Of a stretch of DNA of 64,000 nt, positions 54,463-63,573 are shown one piece after another. The position numbers and the translations under genes are program-made. The notes beneath the pieces are model-generated. The model was given only the letters and a program-made list of their open reading frames with translations. It searched no databases and was not told the origin of the DNA. The stretch is taken from NCBI GenBank assembly GCA_963920575.1, contig OY986969.1, positions 9,235,096 to 9,299,095 of the forward strand, in the 5' to 3' direction. The stretch is from Narthecium ossifragum. Taxonomy: Eukaryota > Streptophyta > Magnoliopsida > Dioscoreales > Nartheciaceae. Within the stretch, counting starts at the first letter, position 1; each line of letters starts with the position of its first letter.

Positions 54463-57400
54463 ACTTGGCATCAGAGCTCCGATCCGTCGGCTGTGCCGCC
54501 CAAAGCCTTCCAAAAGCTGCGTCGATGGCCGGAGATATCGCCGTGAGTGCTTCCAAGGAGTGGGACCTTTCCGTAACCAGAGAAGAGATCGACGATATCA
54601 AGGGATCACTGCTGTCCCTTCATACTGTGCAGCATGAGACGCACGCCTTGATCCTCGGGCTCTCGGAGAGGATGGCGTTCATGGCCTTGCAGATGCATAG
54701 ACAGAGTCCAGGAACGGCGGGAGAGCAAGGTAACCCTAACCCTAATCCTAACCAGCCTCCTACCACAACTCCTAGTCCCCCTAGGACTCCTCATGAACCA
54801 GTCCACATCCAGGAAGGATTTGGCCCTAGTCCCAACTACATCTTGGTTGGACCAGGTCCTACCCCTCCCACCCAACCGGCTCAACCAGGCCACACCACAC
54901 CCCTGGCCGGCCCCACCACCTTACCACCACCACCTGGCTCCACTGTCCTTCCACCCCCACCATACCAGCCTCTATATCCAACCTATCACCTCCCTCCATA
55001 CCAGCAGCCTGCGCCCCCTCCACATGTCCCCTACAACCCAGCTCCTGTACCACCCCATTACTACCCTCCTCACACCCCACCGGCCTATGAGCAGCCCCAT
55101 GACCCAATCCGTGAGCAACCCCTTGCTGCCCGGATTCCCCGCATGGACTTCCCCCGCTATGATGGAGCTGCAGATCCTACTCACTGGATCCTGAAGGCAG
55201 AGCAGTTCTTCTCTTATCATCCTATCCATGAGCGAGAGAAGGTCCGCTATGCCGCCTATCACTTCGATGGAGATGCCCAGACATGGTACCAACTGTCGAA
55301 GGATACGGACGAGTGCGCAACATGGCATACCTTCCAGCATGCCTTGCACTTGCGCTATGGACCGACGACCTACGAGGACCCCATCGGCGAACTCACTCGA
55401 ATTCAGCAAGATGGTTCAGTCCGAGACTACCAGATCCGGTTCGATCGTGGTCTAGGTCGTGTTCCACACTTGGCTCGGGACGTGGTACTGAGTCTCTTCA
55501 TCAGCGGACTGAAACCGGCCATCAGGTACGATGTTCAGCTCGCTAGACCAGCCACCATAGCCGAGGCTATCAGCTATGCCAAGACTCATGAGGCGAAGCA
55601 GTACGCGATCCGGCATGCTACGGCAAGGACGACGCCTGCACCTACCCGTCCAGCCCCCGCTGCCCGTACCGCGCGCGCGAACTGGAGTTCGAGTGAGACT
55701 AGGACTCCTAGTCCTACTCAAACTAGGACTCCTAGTCAGACTCAAACTACAGTCCAACCCCAATGGAGACAGCTATCCCTAGCTGAACTGCAACAACGAA
55801 GATCACAAGGACTTTGCTTCCAATGTGACGAGCCCTTTACACCGGGGCACCGCTGTAAGCAGCTGTTGAGCATTGAGATCGTCAACGAGGAACCAGCCGT
55901 GGAAGATCTGGGTGAAGCTGACTTGGAAGAGGAGACCCCGGTCCTAGATGAGCATGGAGAACCCTCATTTGGCATGATGATTGGCCAAGTGTTTGTGGAT
56001 CTTCCAGCCACCAAGTCCCTGGTAGAGGATCCGCTACCGTCGCCAACTTCTGATCCTGTCCCTCCTAATCCAGACAACCTCTCCCACGGCCAACTTGAGT
56101 TCAGCCCCGCCGTCATGACAGCATCGCCACACTCGATAGCTGCCATCTCTAGTCCGGTTCCTCAGTGGCTAGAACCAATTCAGGAGGATGTCAAAACTAA
56201 TGCGGAGATGCAAAAGCTCGCCAAGGACATCCAAGACGGAATCACCAAGGGCCCGTGGACAGTTCGCAATGGAGTCATCTTCCACAAGGACCGCATCTTC
56301 TTGAGGAAGAACGCCCCAGTCATTCCGGAGATCTTGGCGACCCTACATTCCAGCACACGTGAGGGGTTCGTCAAGATGTGGCACCGGCTGCGAACCACCT
56401 TCTATTGGAAGGGAGCTCAGGCGCGGATCAAGGACTTCATCCGCCAATGTGACACCTGCCAGCGACACAAGGCCGAGACTCTAAAGCCAGCCGGCCTACT
56501 TCAGCCCCTACCAATTCCCCAAGAGGTATGGACTGATGTTTCTATGGACTTCATCGATGGCCTTCCTTCTTCTAGAGGATACACGGCAATTCTAGTAGTC
56601 GTCGACAGATTGTCCAAGTATGCACACTTCGCTCCCCTACGGCATCCCAACACGGCCTATTCTGTAGCACGAGTCTTCTTCGACACCGTGTTCAAGCACC
56701 ATGGCATGCCAACCAGTATTGTTTGTGATCGAGATCCCACCTTCACCAGCAACTTTTGGCAGGAGATCTTCAAACTCCAGGGAGTCAAGTTCAGATTTTC
56801 CTCAGCCTACCACCCACAGACAGATGGCCAAACGGAGGTAGTTAATCGGTCCCTTGAGATGTACTTACACTGTTTTTCAGGTGATCGACCTTCACAGTGG
56901 ACCCAATGGCTGACCTGGGCGGAATACACCTATAACACCAGTTGGCACTCCAGCATCCAGCGGACGCCTTATGAGGTTGTGTATGGCCGACCCCCACCTA
57001 CCTTCTTGTCCGATGTATCTGGAACGGCTAGATCAGCAGCTGTAGATCACTTCTTAGTTGAAAGGGATCAAGTGATAGCAGATGTCAAGTCAGCTGCCCA
57101 GAACAGGATGAAGCAGACCTATGATCGTGGACATCGAGACGTCGAGTTTCAGATTGGTGAGATGGTCTACGTCAAGCTACAGCCCTATCGACAGAAGTCC
57201 GTGGCCAACCGCAAGTCACAGAAGCTCGATGCGAAGTTCTATGGGCCATACGAGGTACTGGAGCGTATAGGAGCTGTCGCCTATCGCCTCCGACTCCCAT
57301 CAGATTCCAAGGTGCACCCTGTTTTTCATGTATCACTTCTGAAAAAGCACAATCGAATTGAAGTACCCGTCATCACCGAGATTCCGGACCCCTCAGAAGA

Positions 57401-57767
57401 GCAGCCTAAGCTGTATCCCCAAGCTATCATCGACCATCGGCACTTTCCCCGGCAATCAGAAGAAGTTCTAGTGCATTGGAAGGGCCATAGTCCAGCTGAA
57501 GCCACATGGGAGGTATTCACTGATTTCTTGGATCGTTATCCTGACTTCGGCCTTGAGGACAAGGCTCTTTTCGAAGGGGGAGGGGATGATACGGTTGGAA
57601 GTCCAGCTCCACCTGGGCTAGACCAACCCACGCCCAATTATGGGGCAGGGCCCACACATGGGCTAGATCCAGTTGGGACCCACGCAGGTCAGGCCCCACC
57701 CCTTGGTAGGACCCGACCTTGGACCAGGTCTCAAGCCAAAGCCGGCCTTAGGGATCCTAATCCTTAG
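54393..57767 (+). CDS. Element F Gag-integrase fusion protein
   Basis: One uninterrupted frame of 1124 codons. The first ATG lies in the LTR; the ATG at 54525 (residue 45) is the more usual gag start. A Pro-rich stretch (about residues 112-245) precedes the gag core (FPRYDGAADPTHWI, then TWYQLSKDTDECATWHTF; about 250-400) and a zinc knuckle, CFQCDEPFTPGHRC (about 477-490). A linker leads directly to QWLEPIQEDVKTNAEMQ, the region that normally follows RNase H. Integrase follows: HHCC finger ending CDTCQRHK (about 690), DDE residues in WTDVSMDFID, VCDRDPTFTSNFW and YHPQTDGQTEVVNR, the C-terminal GPYEVLERIGAVAYRL, and a chromodomain-like VLVHWKGHSPAEATWEVF. The last 60 codons lie in the 3' LTR. 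The protease, RT and RNase H are absent without a frameshift. Confidence 0.9.
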   Translation: MAKEELRPGKRLGTRAYEKARRNNLASELRSVGCAAQSLPKAASMAGDIAVSASKEWDLSVTREEIDDIKGSLLSLHTVQHETHALILGLSERMAFMALQMHRQSPGTAGEQGNPNPNPNQPPTTTPSPPRTPHEPVHIQEGFGPSPNYILVGPGPTPPTQPAQPGHTTPLAGPTTLPPPPGSTVLPPPPYQPLYPTYHLPPYQQPAPPPHVPYNPAPVPPHYYPPHTPPAYEQPHDPIREQPLAARIPRMDFPRYDGAADPTHWILKAEQFFSYHPIHEREKVRYAAYHFDGDAQTWYQLSKDTDECATWHTFQHALHLRYGPTTYEDPIGELTRIQQDGSVRDYQIRFDRGLGRVPHLARDVVLSLFISGLKPAIRYDVQLARPATIAEAISYAKTHEAKQYAIRHATARTTPAPTRPAPAARTARANWSSSETRTPSPTQTRTPSQTQTTVQPQWRQLSLAELQQRRSQGLCFQCDEPFTPGHRCKQLLSIEIVNEEPAVEDLGEADLEEETPVLDEHGEPSFGMMIGQVFVDLPATKSLVEDPLPSPTSDPVPPNPDNLSHGQLEFSPAVMTASPHSIAAISSPVPQWLEPIQEDVKTNAEMQKLAKDIQDGITKGPWTVRNGVIFHKDRIFLRKNAPVIPEILATLHSSTREGFVKMWHRLRTTFYWKGAQARIKDFIRQCDTCQRHKAETLKPAGLLQPLPIPQEVWTDVSMDFIDGLPSSRGYTAILVVVDRLSKYAHFAPLRHPNTAYSVARVFFDTVFKHHGMPTSIVCDRDPTFTSNFWQEIFKLQGVKFRFSSAYHPQTDGQTEVVNRSLEMYLHCFSGDRPSQWTQWLTWAEYTYNTSWHSSIQRTPYEVVYGRPPPTFLSDVSGTARSAAVDHFLVERDQVIADVKSAAQNRMKQTYDRGHRDVEFQIGEMVYVKLQPYRQKSVANRKSQKLDAKFYGPYEVLERIGAVAYRLRLPSDSKVHPVFHVSLLKKHNRIEVPVITEIPDPSEEQPKLYPQAIIDHRHFPRQSEEVLVHWKGHSPAEATWEVFTDFLDRYPDFGLEDKALFEGGGDDTVGSPAPPGLDQPTPNYGAGPTHGLDPVGTHAGQAPPLGRTRPWTRSQAKAGLRDPNP

Positions 57768-58450
57768 CTGGTTACTACCTTAGTTAGTTCTTTATTGCTT
57801 TCCTAGTTGATTTCCTAGTTTGAATCCAGTTTATGCTTTGTTTTATTAGTTCCTATTTTGAGTCCAGTTTGTTAGGGAGTTTGAGTCATGATTGAGTCTT
57901 AGTAGGAAAGTATGGTTACTTGCTGATTAAAGTAAGGTAGTTCTCTAGTTGAAGTAGGACTCTCTTGAGGCCTCTATAAAAGGACCTCCATAGCTTGTAT
58001 TAGGTTTTATGCATTGAAGAATAAAGTTAGTAGTTAAAGTAGGATATCTTAGGAGTAGTTCTAATTTAATATTCCACCACCACCAGCCCCTCCCACGTTT
58101 CTCTCTCTTTCTGGCCTTCTCCACCCGCCGGCTACCACCATCACCACCGCCGTTCGCCGCTACCAGCCACCGCTCCAATCCCGGCATCCTCCTTGGCTGC
58201 CGGCCCCCCTTCTTCCACCTCTCTTGGCGTGGATCTCCAAGAGTAACCAGCCAACCACAAGAGGATCTGCAAGGTAACCTCTTCTCTACCGTCTCCTACC
58301 TCCAGTCTTCATCTTCCTCGTCGAATACCTAGGGTCCTTCTCCTAAAACCCTAAAGGTATCTCTCGACCTAGCCATAGATTTGGCTAAGGAAGAACTGAG
58401 ACCAGGGAAGAGACTAGGTACCCGTGCCTACGAGAAGGCACGGCGTAACA
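57587..58450 (+). repeat. Element F 3' LTR
   Basis: 864 bp, bounded on the left by the purine tract and on the right by GGGTC. The stop codon of the Gag-integrase frame (57765-57767) lies inside it. Confidence 0.92.
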
Positions 58451-58455
58451 GGGTC

Positions 58456-58581
58456 TTCTTCCAGCCATCAAGTGGGAGAGGGGCGTCCTCGGGCCTTCAA
58501 TCGAGGATTTATCTTCACCACCTCCATCTTCTACCTCCTACCCATAACCCGGTGAGATCTCCCAGATCTAGGATCTCATCA
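58456..58581 (+). repeat. Element E 5' LTR, second part
   Basis: The last 126 bp of the split 5' LTR, after the GGGTC copy. It ends ATCTCATCA, directly followed by the primer-binding site. Together with 53205-53598 it makes 520 bp, equal to the 3' LTR. Confidence 0.9.
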
Positions 58582-58610
58582 ATTGGTATCAGAGCTATTG
58601 ATCCTGCGGC

Positions 58611-60763
58611 GATGGATTTCGGGCGAGAAGTGAGAGACGGTATACAAAAAAATCATGGAGAACTGTATGGAGATGCGGAAGATCAACAGAAGTATGATTG
58701 ACGACATCAGAAATTGGCGAGAGATTGATAGAGGCATGGTCAAGGATAGGCGAAATATTCTTTCAACCATCGTAGCCGCCAAGTCTGTAGAAGCACCGCC
58801 GTCAAGTTTCCCAAACCCTAACAACCAGCCTACCTTGTTTCCTAGGCCATTAATCTCCACTCAACTTAAGCCATCCATTAATCCGATGGTGACATCTCAG
58901 CCGTTCACTCATACAAGCCCTAACATTACCCACGTATCTCATGAGTCAGCCGCCACAATTCACCCATCCAACTTACAAAACCCTAACCCATCACTACCAA
59001 CCCCCATCCGATCTGAAACGTCCATCAAACCTCTCCTATCATCGCAACCGTCCAAACCCTCTCTCTTCTCACCCGTTCTCTCTTCTCCAAACCCACCTTC
59101 CCCGATTGATGTCTCCCCAACCGCAACTCTCTCTTCAACTCTCTCTTCCCTCCCCATCAACTCTCTCTTCCCTCCCAATCCCGACCGACCAAACTCACCA
59201 AGCCAAGCCCCACTCAACCAAGCCAGGCGCCTACACCTCCGCCACGTGCAATCCCCGCTGGCCCTTCCGCCGCCTCTATCTTCGACCAGCGCGCATCTCT
59301 GGCTTGCGCCCTCGACGCCGACCTTGCATCCCGTCGCCATCTCCAGTGTAGTACCACCATCGCCGGCTGCGACCTCTGCCCCTCCTTCCCGATCACCCCT
59401 TTCTCTCCATCATCGGACCCTAGCTCGCCGGCCTCGCCTTCGTCCACGACGATGGCTATTCCTTCATCCTCGACGCCGGCCCAGCAAAGAGCGTCACCAT
59501 CCTCTTTCTCGAGCCTCACCTTACCAGCGCCCCGATCGCCCTGTTCTCCGGCGCTGGCTCCTAGACTCATCTCCAGCCCCAGATCTGAGGATGCCGCAGG
59601 GACACACCTCTCCACCGATACCCTCATCTCTATCGTATTCTCTACCCAAACTTTGCTGGCGCCGTCCCCCTCCAGATCCGCCACCGCCGTTGTCCTCCGG
59701 CGCGATCAAGACCGTTGGATGGCTTCCCGTGCCTCCGGTGACCCTCCCTCCACCGTTTCCGACGTCCGACGAGCTTCCCTCACAGGCGATCGGACTCCGA
59801 CCACTCACAGGCGCTGGATTGTTTCTTTCCTTTATGAAGCTTCTTCCTCAGGCATTGGACAGATCTCAACCGTCCAAGATGATCAGATCAAATCCCCTAT
59901 GTCTGAACCCGATCCAACTCGGACTCAGTCTCACAGATTTGATCGAGTCAGATTCAGATCAAGCTACACTTGATTTCAAGGAGAATCTTGACCTTACAGC
60001 TCTGATCAGATCAGATCCCAGCAAGCTCCATCTGATTAGGCTCAACCCCGGTCACACAGATTTGATCGAGCTCAATCCCAACCATCCAAGCTCAACAAGG
60101 TTGGACTGTACCAGCCAGAACCAATCAAGCCCAGACTTGGACCAGGTCAGACTGAGTCATATTCAATTGGGTTCAGCTAGACCCAATCCAGCCAAATCAG
60201 ATTTCAACAGATTGGATCTAGCCAGAGTCAGACTCAAAGGCCCGGAATTGGTCGAGTCAGATCCAGACCAGTTGGGTTCACCCAACTTTGGTTACACTAA
60301 CCAGATCCGATCAAGCCCAGGTCCAGGCCAGTTCAGGCTAAGTCAGATTAGATTGGATTCAGTCAGATTCGGTCTGGTCAGATTTGATCCAAGCCAGTCC
60401 AGCTCCATCACGCCCAACCAATCAGGCTTGACCAAGCTTGATTTCAAACTTCAGCCAGATCAGACCAGATTTCAGACGATCTCAGCCTTCCAAACAGTGT
60501 GCAACAAGCTCCAGCCGTCTGATCAAATTAATCTTGAATCCAACTGTTTTGATTCTCGATTTGAGCCGGTTCATGCACCTGGAAGCAATGAGGACTATAT
60601 AATCTACTCGATACTTTATCCAACAGCCACCCAAATCATTTTTGATCCGGGAGGATTCGACACGGCGCAACTGAATCGACCAACAAGGCCACCAGATGAC
60701 AACGAGCTCGACCTTGAGGACAAGGTCGATTTCAAGGGGTGGAGAATGATAGGAACCCAGTAG
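58611..60763 (+). CDS. Element E ORF of unknown function (702 codons, with an upstream frame in another phase)
   Basis: A frame from ATG 58611 (MDFGREVRDGIQKNHGELYG) stops at about 58701. The main frame starts at 58655 (MENCMEMRKINRSMIDDIRN) and runs to TAG at 60761-60763, just inside the 3' LTR. The two overlap at a run of seven A (58647-58653), where loss of one A would join them, so the present copy may have gained a base. The N-terminal 60 residues look helical and charged. Then come about 350 Pro/Ser-rich residues, and about 250 residues with recurring DLIRxDPxxxxLxRLxP-like phrases. The end, DLEDKVDFKGWR, resembles the last residues of chromovirus polyproteins. I recognise no enzyme domain. 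Origin is open: remnant gag, captured host DNA, or both. Confidence 0.55.
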
Positions 60764-61266
60764 TGGGTCGAGTCAGAGGGGCGAGCCACGTCATGAGTAG
60801 TTTGGAGTCATGTCGTAGGATAAGTCAGTCATATTTGTATTAGTCAATTAGGAGTTGTGATTGAGTCAAGTGTAGTTATGATTGATTTAGGTTGGGTGTG
60901 AGCCCAAGTCAGTTGTTAGTCGGGTTGGATATGAGCCATTCGTTAGACGGCTACACATCCAACGGCTATGATGTTATCTAGGTATTTGAGAGTCCTAGGG
61001 TTTCTATATGCCTCTCTATAAATAGGAGGCAAGAGTCTGTAGTCCAGGCATTCAGAGAATCAATAAAGTTATTGAGGGGTTCTTCTAGCCATCAAGTGGA
61101 AATAGGGGTTTACCCAGCCATCAATTGGGTACAAGGGGTCTTCTTCCAGCCATCAAGTGGGAGAGGGGCGTCCTCGGGCCTTCAATCGAGGATTTATCTT
61201 CACCACCTCCATCTTCTACCTCCTACCCATAACCCGGTGAGATCTCCCAGATCTAGGATCTCATCA
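60747..61266 (+). repeat. Element E 3' LTR
   Basis: 520 bp, TGATAGGAACCC to GGATCTCATCA. It differs from the 5' LTR at four positions by eye (two near 60775, two near 61095-61122). It is followed by GTGTT and the last 120 bp of the element B LTR. Confidence 0.92.
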
Positions 61267-61393
61267 GTGTTTTTGGTGAATTGTTAGGGAGACTAATAGG
61301 TTAGAGGGAACCCTCGCCGTCTTTTTTTCGCGTTTTGTAGGTTCCGGTTCGCGTCGCCGGCCCGGTTGGGCTTTCGCGGGTCGGGCCGCGACA
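61267..61393 (+). repeat. Element B 3' LTR, last part
   Basis: It resumes GTGTTTTTGGTGAATTG and ends GGCCGCGACA at 61393, followed by the duplication GGCCC. This confirms that all intervening DNA entered the LTR later. Confidence 0.9.
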
Positions 61394-61534
61394 GGCCCCT
61401 CGTAGACAGGAGGTCGGCCACGCCTTCTGGGCTGCGGCGGCGGTGGAGATACACTAGGCGGCGTCGAGCACGTGCGGCTCTGGTTCGAGGCATGGTTCCT
61501 CTTCCCAGGAACTCGGATAGCTCTGATACCACTC
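61394..61534 (-). pseudogene. Element A leader and gag start
   Basis: On the - strand: a short GAG spacer, primer-binding site TGGTATCAGAGC, then an ATG at about 61493 opening an Arg-rich frame (MPRTRAARARRR), which must shift by one to join the later gag frame. The left edge is the GGCCC site of element B. Confidence 0.75.
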
Positions 61535-62048
61535 TGGCCCAGGGTAAAGGTGGACCTCTCTATGGGAGAGACAACCAGACCTCTCTATGGGAGAGACAAC
61601 CAGATTTCTCAAGGAGAGAAAACAAAACCCTAACGTTTCATTAATCTTCAAAACTAAACTCCACAAACCCTAAGGCCTCCTTTTATAGTTTCAAGGAAAG
61701 ACCAACTCAACTCAAACACGGACTCAAACATCATTAGCCTAAACCAAGTATCAAATCCGGAATTAAACCGGGACTCCAAAATCCTACTAGAAATAGGAAA
61801 TTTGCCAAAAATAGAAACCGATAAAACTGCCTAAAAAGGAAAGTTTTCACTAAAACTAAATTTTAAAGCCAAACGAAAAGGAATTTGTCGATTTGACGAT
61901 CAGTCTTGGAGAGATCAAAGATCTCCGATCATTAATGACGGGCTCGTCGACCCGGTCGTTTCGACTGGCCGCACGCCCCAATCGGATACCCGGATCGAAA
62001 GTTACGCCCGTCCGACGGTCAAGGTTGCCCGGATTTTGTCCTGCATCA
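61535..62048 (-). repeat. Element A 5' LTR
   Basis: 514 bp, partner of 34669-35182. It reads TGATGCAGGAC on the - strand and ends CCTGGGCCA next to the primer-binding site. CTATC follows at 62049-62053. Confidence 0.9.
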
Positions 62049-62053
62049 CTATC

Positions 62054-62788
62054 TATCTTGATATATCAATTTTTAATAGAGATTAATGTAAAACGACAGT
62101 TAGAAATGTAAACTATTCTTTTCTAAAGATGTATTCGAGGAATCTTGCGAATGAGTCATCACAATTACTAAGGACAAGATCTGGTCAAACTAGACAAATT
62201 CTACATAGGCAATTAAAGAAATCTTGGAGTGTACAATTTGAATTGTAATTTTGTGAGGAGCAGTTTATATTACGCAATTAAATTTCTTTTTCTCTACATA
62301 TAATTTTTCTGTTGTGCAATTGTTTTTGGATAAGAATATTCACATATTAAATTCACTATATTTTTAATTTTACAACTTAGGTCGTGCTCTCTTTTCATTA
62401 CAAATTATGTCATTTACATTCAAAATACTTATTTATATATCAGGATACCTGACTAAAATGATCTGTTTTGTAATGAAATTATGACACGGCCTTAAATTGC
62501 AAAATAAAAAATAAAGAGATTTTAATATACAATTTTTTTCTAACTTATCAAACAAAAAACAGTATGCAATTTTTTTTTCTTTTGGATAATAGAAGAGCTA
62601 AAAGAGATAAAAGGATAGCAGCTTTACCCAAATCGGACCAACCCAATCTAACAGCCCAACTCCACCAACGACAACGCTCTCCAGAAGGACCAGAACCCCA
62701 AAACGCATCTTATTCCCGTTCGGTCAGCCGGGGCAGCTCCAATCCCACTCATCAACTTTAATTAGGGCCTACTCGGGCAGTTCGGGCA

Positions 62789-62790
<2 letters not shown>
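62054..62790. other. Intergenic DNA upstream of the WNK gene
   Basis: AT-rich to about 62600, then a GC-richer stretch of about 200 bp before the transcribed region. No element ends or genes were recognised. A core promoter is expected in the second half, but I could not place a TATA box with confidence. Confidence 0.5.

Positions 62791-62833
<43 letters not shown>
62791..62833 (+). repeat. CT microsatellite in the probable WNK 5' UTR
   Basis: About 20 uninterrupted CT units, some 155 bp upstream of the start codon. Pyrimidine dinucleotide runs are common in plant 5' UTRs and core promoters, and this one is likely length-variable. Confidence 0.85.
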
Positions 62834-62837
<4 letters not shown>

Positions 62838-62986
62838 TCGCGGCCGTCTCTCGGGTTTCGCCAACCAACGCTTACGCCCTCTCTCCCGTGCTTCCTGGAG
62901 ATCCAACACCCAAACGCTGCCTCTGATTCGATTCGATTTGCTTCTCCGAGATCTCGGCTTCTGGGGATAAATCGCTGGAGGGAGGA

Positions 62987-63073
62987 ATGGCGGTGGAGCC
63001 GTCGTCGGAGCAGGAGCAGGACGAGCCGGACTCGGAGTTCGTCGAAGTCGATCCCACCGGCCGGTACGGTCGG
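62987..63073 (+). CDS. WNK: WNK-family protein kinase, exon 1
   Basis: This is the first of at least four exons (62987-63073, 63417-63454, 63574-63801, 63899-beyond 64000), which join in phase. WNK (with-no-lysine) kinases are Ser/Thr kinases linked in plants to ion homeostasis, flowering time and clock outputs. Exon 1 encodes an acidic 29-residue N-terminus (MAVEPSSEQEQDEPDSEFVE, then VDPTGRYGR) that leads straight into the kinase domain, as usual for plant WNKs. The GGAGGAATGG context and the absence of earlier in-frame ATGs support this start. The gene runs off the window, so length and C-terminal regulatory region are unknown. Confidence 0.88.
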
Positions 63074-63416
63074 GTCAGTATCGAATATTGGATCCAAGAA
63101 ATCTATGAAAGAACTCATCTTTTTGATCATTTCGATATCTGTCGAGATACCTACCAATTCTCAACATCATATTCATCTCCAAGATCTCTTTTTTATGCAA
63201 TATGAATTCTGATATTTGTTATTGTGATGCTTATTCGTTAGTTGGGATTGATGACATAGATCGGTTTGCAACATACCATTGTAACTATAGCGAAGATCCA
63301 ACCGATTCCGATTAGAACATGTTTATGATATTCCTTTTTATTGTTTCCTTTGATTTGAAGCAATTAGTACTTGTTCTAATAATACTGTTTTTTGCGTGAT
63401 TCTTGTGATCTTGCAG

Positions 63417-63454
63417 TATTCTGTTGTTCTTGGGAAGGGCGCTTTCAAGACAGT
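63417..63454 (+). CDS. WNK: WNK kinase, exon 2 (glycine-rich loop)
   Basis: A 38-base exon after TTGCAG encodes YSVVLGKGAFKTV. This is the glycine loop, and its Lys (GAFK) supplies the ATP-contacting lysine that other kinases place in beta-strand 3. The exon ends CAGT before GTATCC. The codon is completed in exon 3. Confidence 0.87.
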
Positions 63455-63573
63455 GTATCCTTTACAAAATTCTAGCTATTATTAAACTTAATTCGTTTTT
63501 TTAGTCATGCATATATGTAGAGAAAATGTGGAATTTGTCTTGGGTTCCTTGATTGGTTGGTGAATTCATTCAG

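Larger units (their letters stand above)
53599..58450 (+). mobile_element. Element F: very young chromovirus with a gag-integrase ORF and no PR/RT/RH
   Basis: LTRs of 864 bp each lie at 53599-54462 and 57587-58450 (TGATACGG ... GGCGTAACA), with only two differences seen. The duplication GGGTC lies at 53594-53598 and 58451-58455, inside the 5' LTR of element E. The primer-binding site starts ACTTGGCATCAGAGC at 54463. The purine tract GAAGGGGGAGGGGA ends at 57586. The LTR carries TATAAAA (53987-53993) and AATAAA (54032-54037). One ORF fills the interior. Confidence 0.92.
53205..61266 (+). mobile_element. Element E: non-autonomous LTR retrotransposon with an unrecognised ORF
   Basis: Both LTRs are 520 bp (TGATAGGAACCC ... 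GGATCTCATCA). The 5' one is split by element F (53205-53598 and 58456-58581). The 3' one is 60747-61266. The duplication GTGTT lies at 53200-53204 and 61267-61271. The primer-binding site TTGGTATCAGAGC starts at 58583, and the purine tract AAGGGGTGGAGAA touches 60747. The internal region of 2.2 kb has no gag, protease, RT or integrase that I can recognise, only one long frame. Four LTR differences by eye show a recent insertion. The LTR has TATAAATA at 53475-53482 and AATAAA at 53520-53525. Confidence 0.88.
39262..61393 (+). mobile_element. Element B: Del/Tekay-type chromovirus lacking protease, RT and RNase H
   Basis: LTRs at 39262-41674 (2413 bp) and from 49274 to 61393 (interrupted by two elements). 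The duplication GGCCC lies at 39257-39261 and 61394-61398. The primer-binding site TTGGTAACAGAGC (from 41678) follows the first LTR. A purine tract AAGGGTATTAGGA lies directly before 49274, preceded by CAGGACGAGATTTCCTTTAA, a phrase I associate with Tekay elements. The coding order is gag, zinc knuckle, then directly the end of the connection domain and integrase. Insertions inside it are a hAT element, a solo LTR, a MULE-type element and element E. Several nonsense codons make it inactive. Confidence 0.88.
34669..62048 (-). mobile_element. Element A: LTR retrotransposon with gag-protease only, host of the nested stack
   Basis: LTRs of exactly 514 bp lie at 34669-35182 and 61535-62048, flanked by CTATC (34664-34668 and 62049-62053). 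On the - strand the order is LTR (62048-61535), primer-binding site TGGTATCAGAGC (tRNA-Met type, near 61531-61520), gag, protease, a purine tract AGGGGAGGA touching the LTR at 35182, then the second LTR. Nothing separates the protease region from the purine tract, so there is no reverse transcriptase, RNase H or integrase. Its own sequence occupies only 34669-36752, 39166-39261 and 61399-62048. All the rest is later insertions. About 24 differences between the LTRs by eye make it the oldest layer. Confidence 0.88.

Noticed and set aside
54728..54755. Telomere-like CCCTAACCCTAATCCTAACC
   Set aside because: Only a few degenerate units, and they are in-frame codons (NPNPNPNQ) of the element F ORF.
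57945..58187. Repeated 80-codon ORF on the - strand of both F LTRs (also 53957-54199)
   Set aside because: Present only because the LTRs are near-identical; no known domain, and antisense to the LTR transcript.
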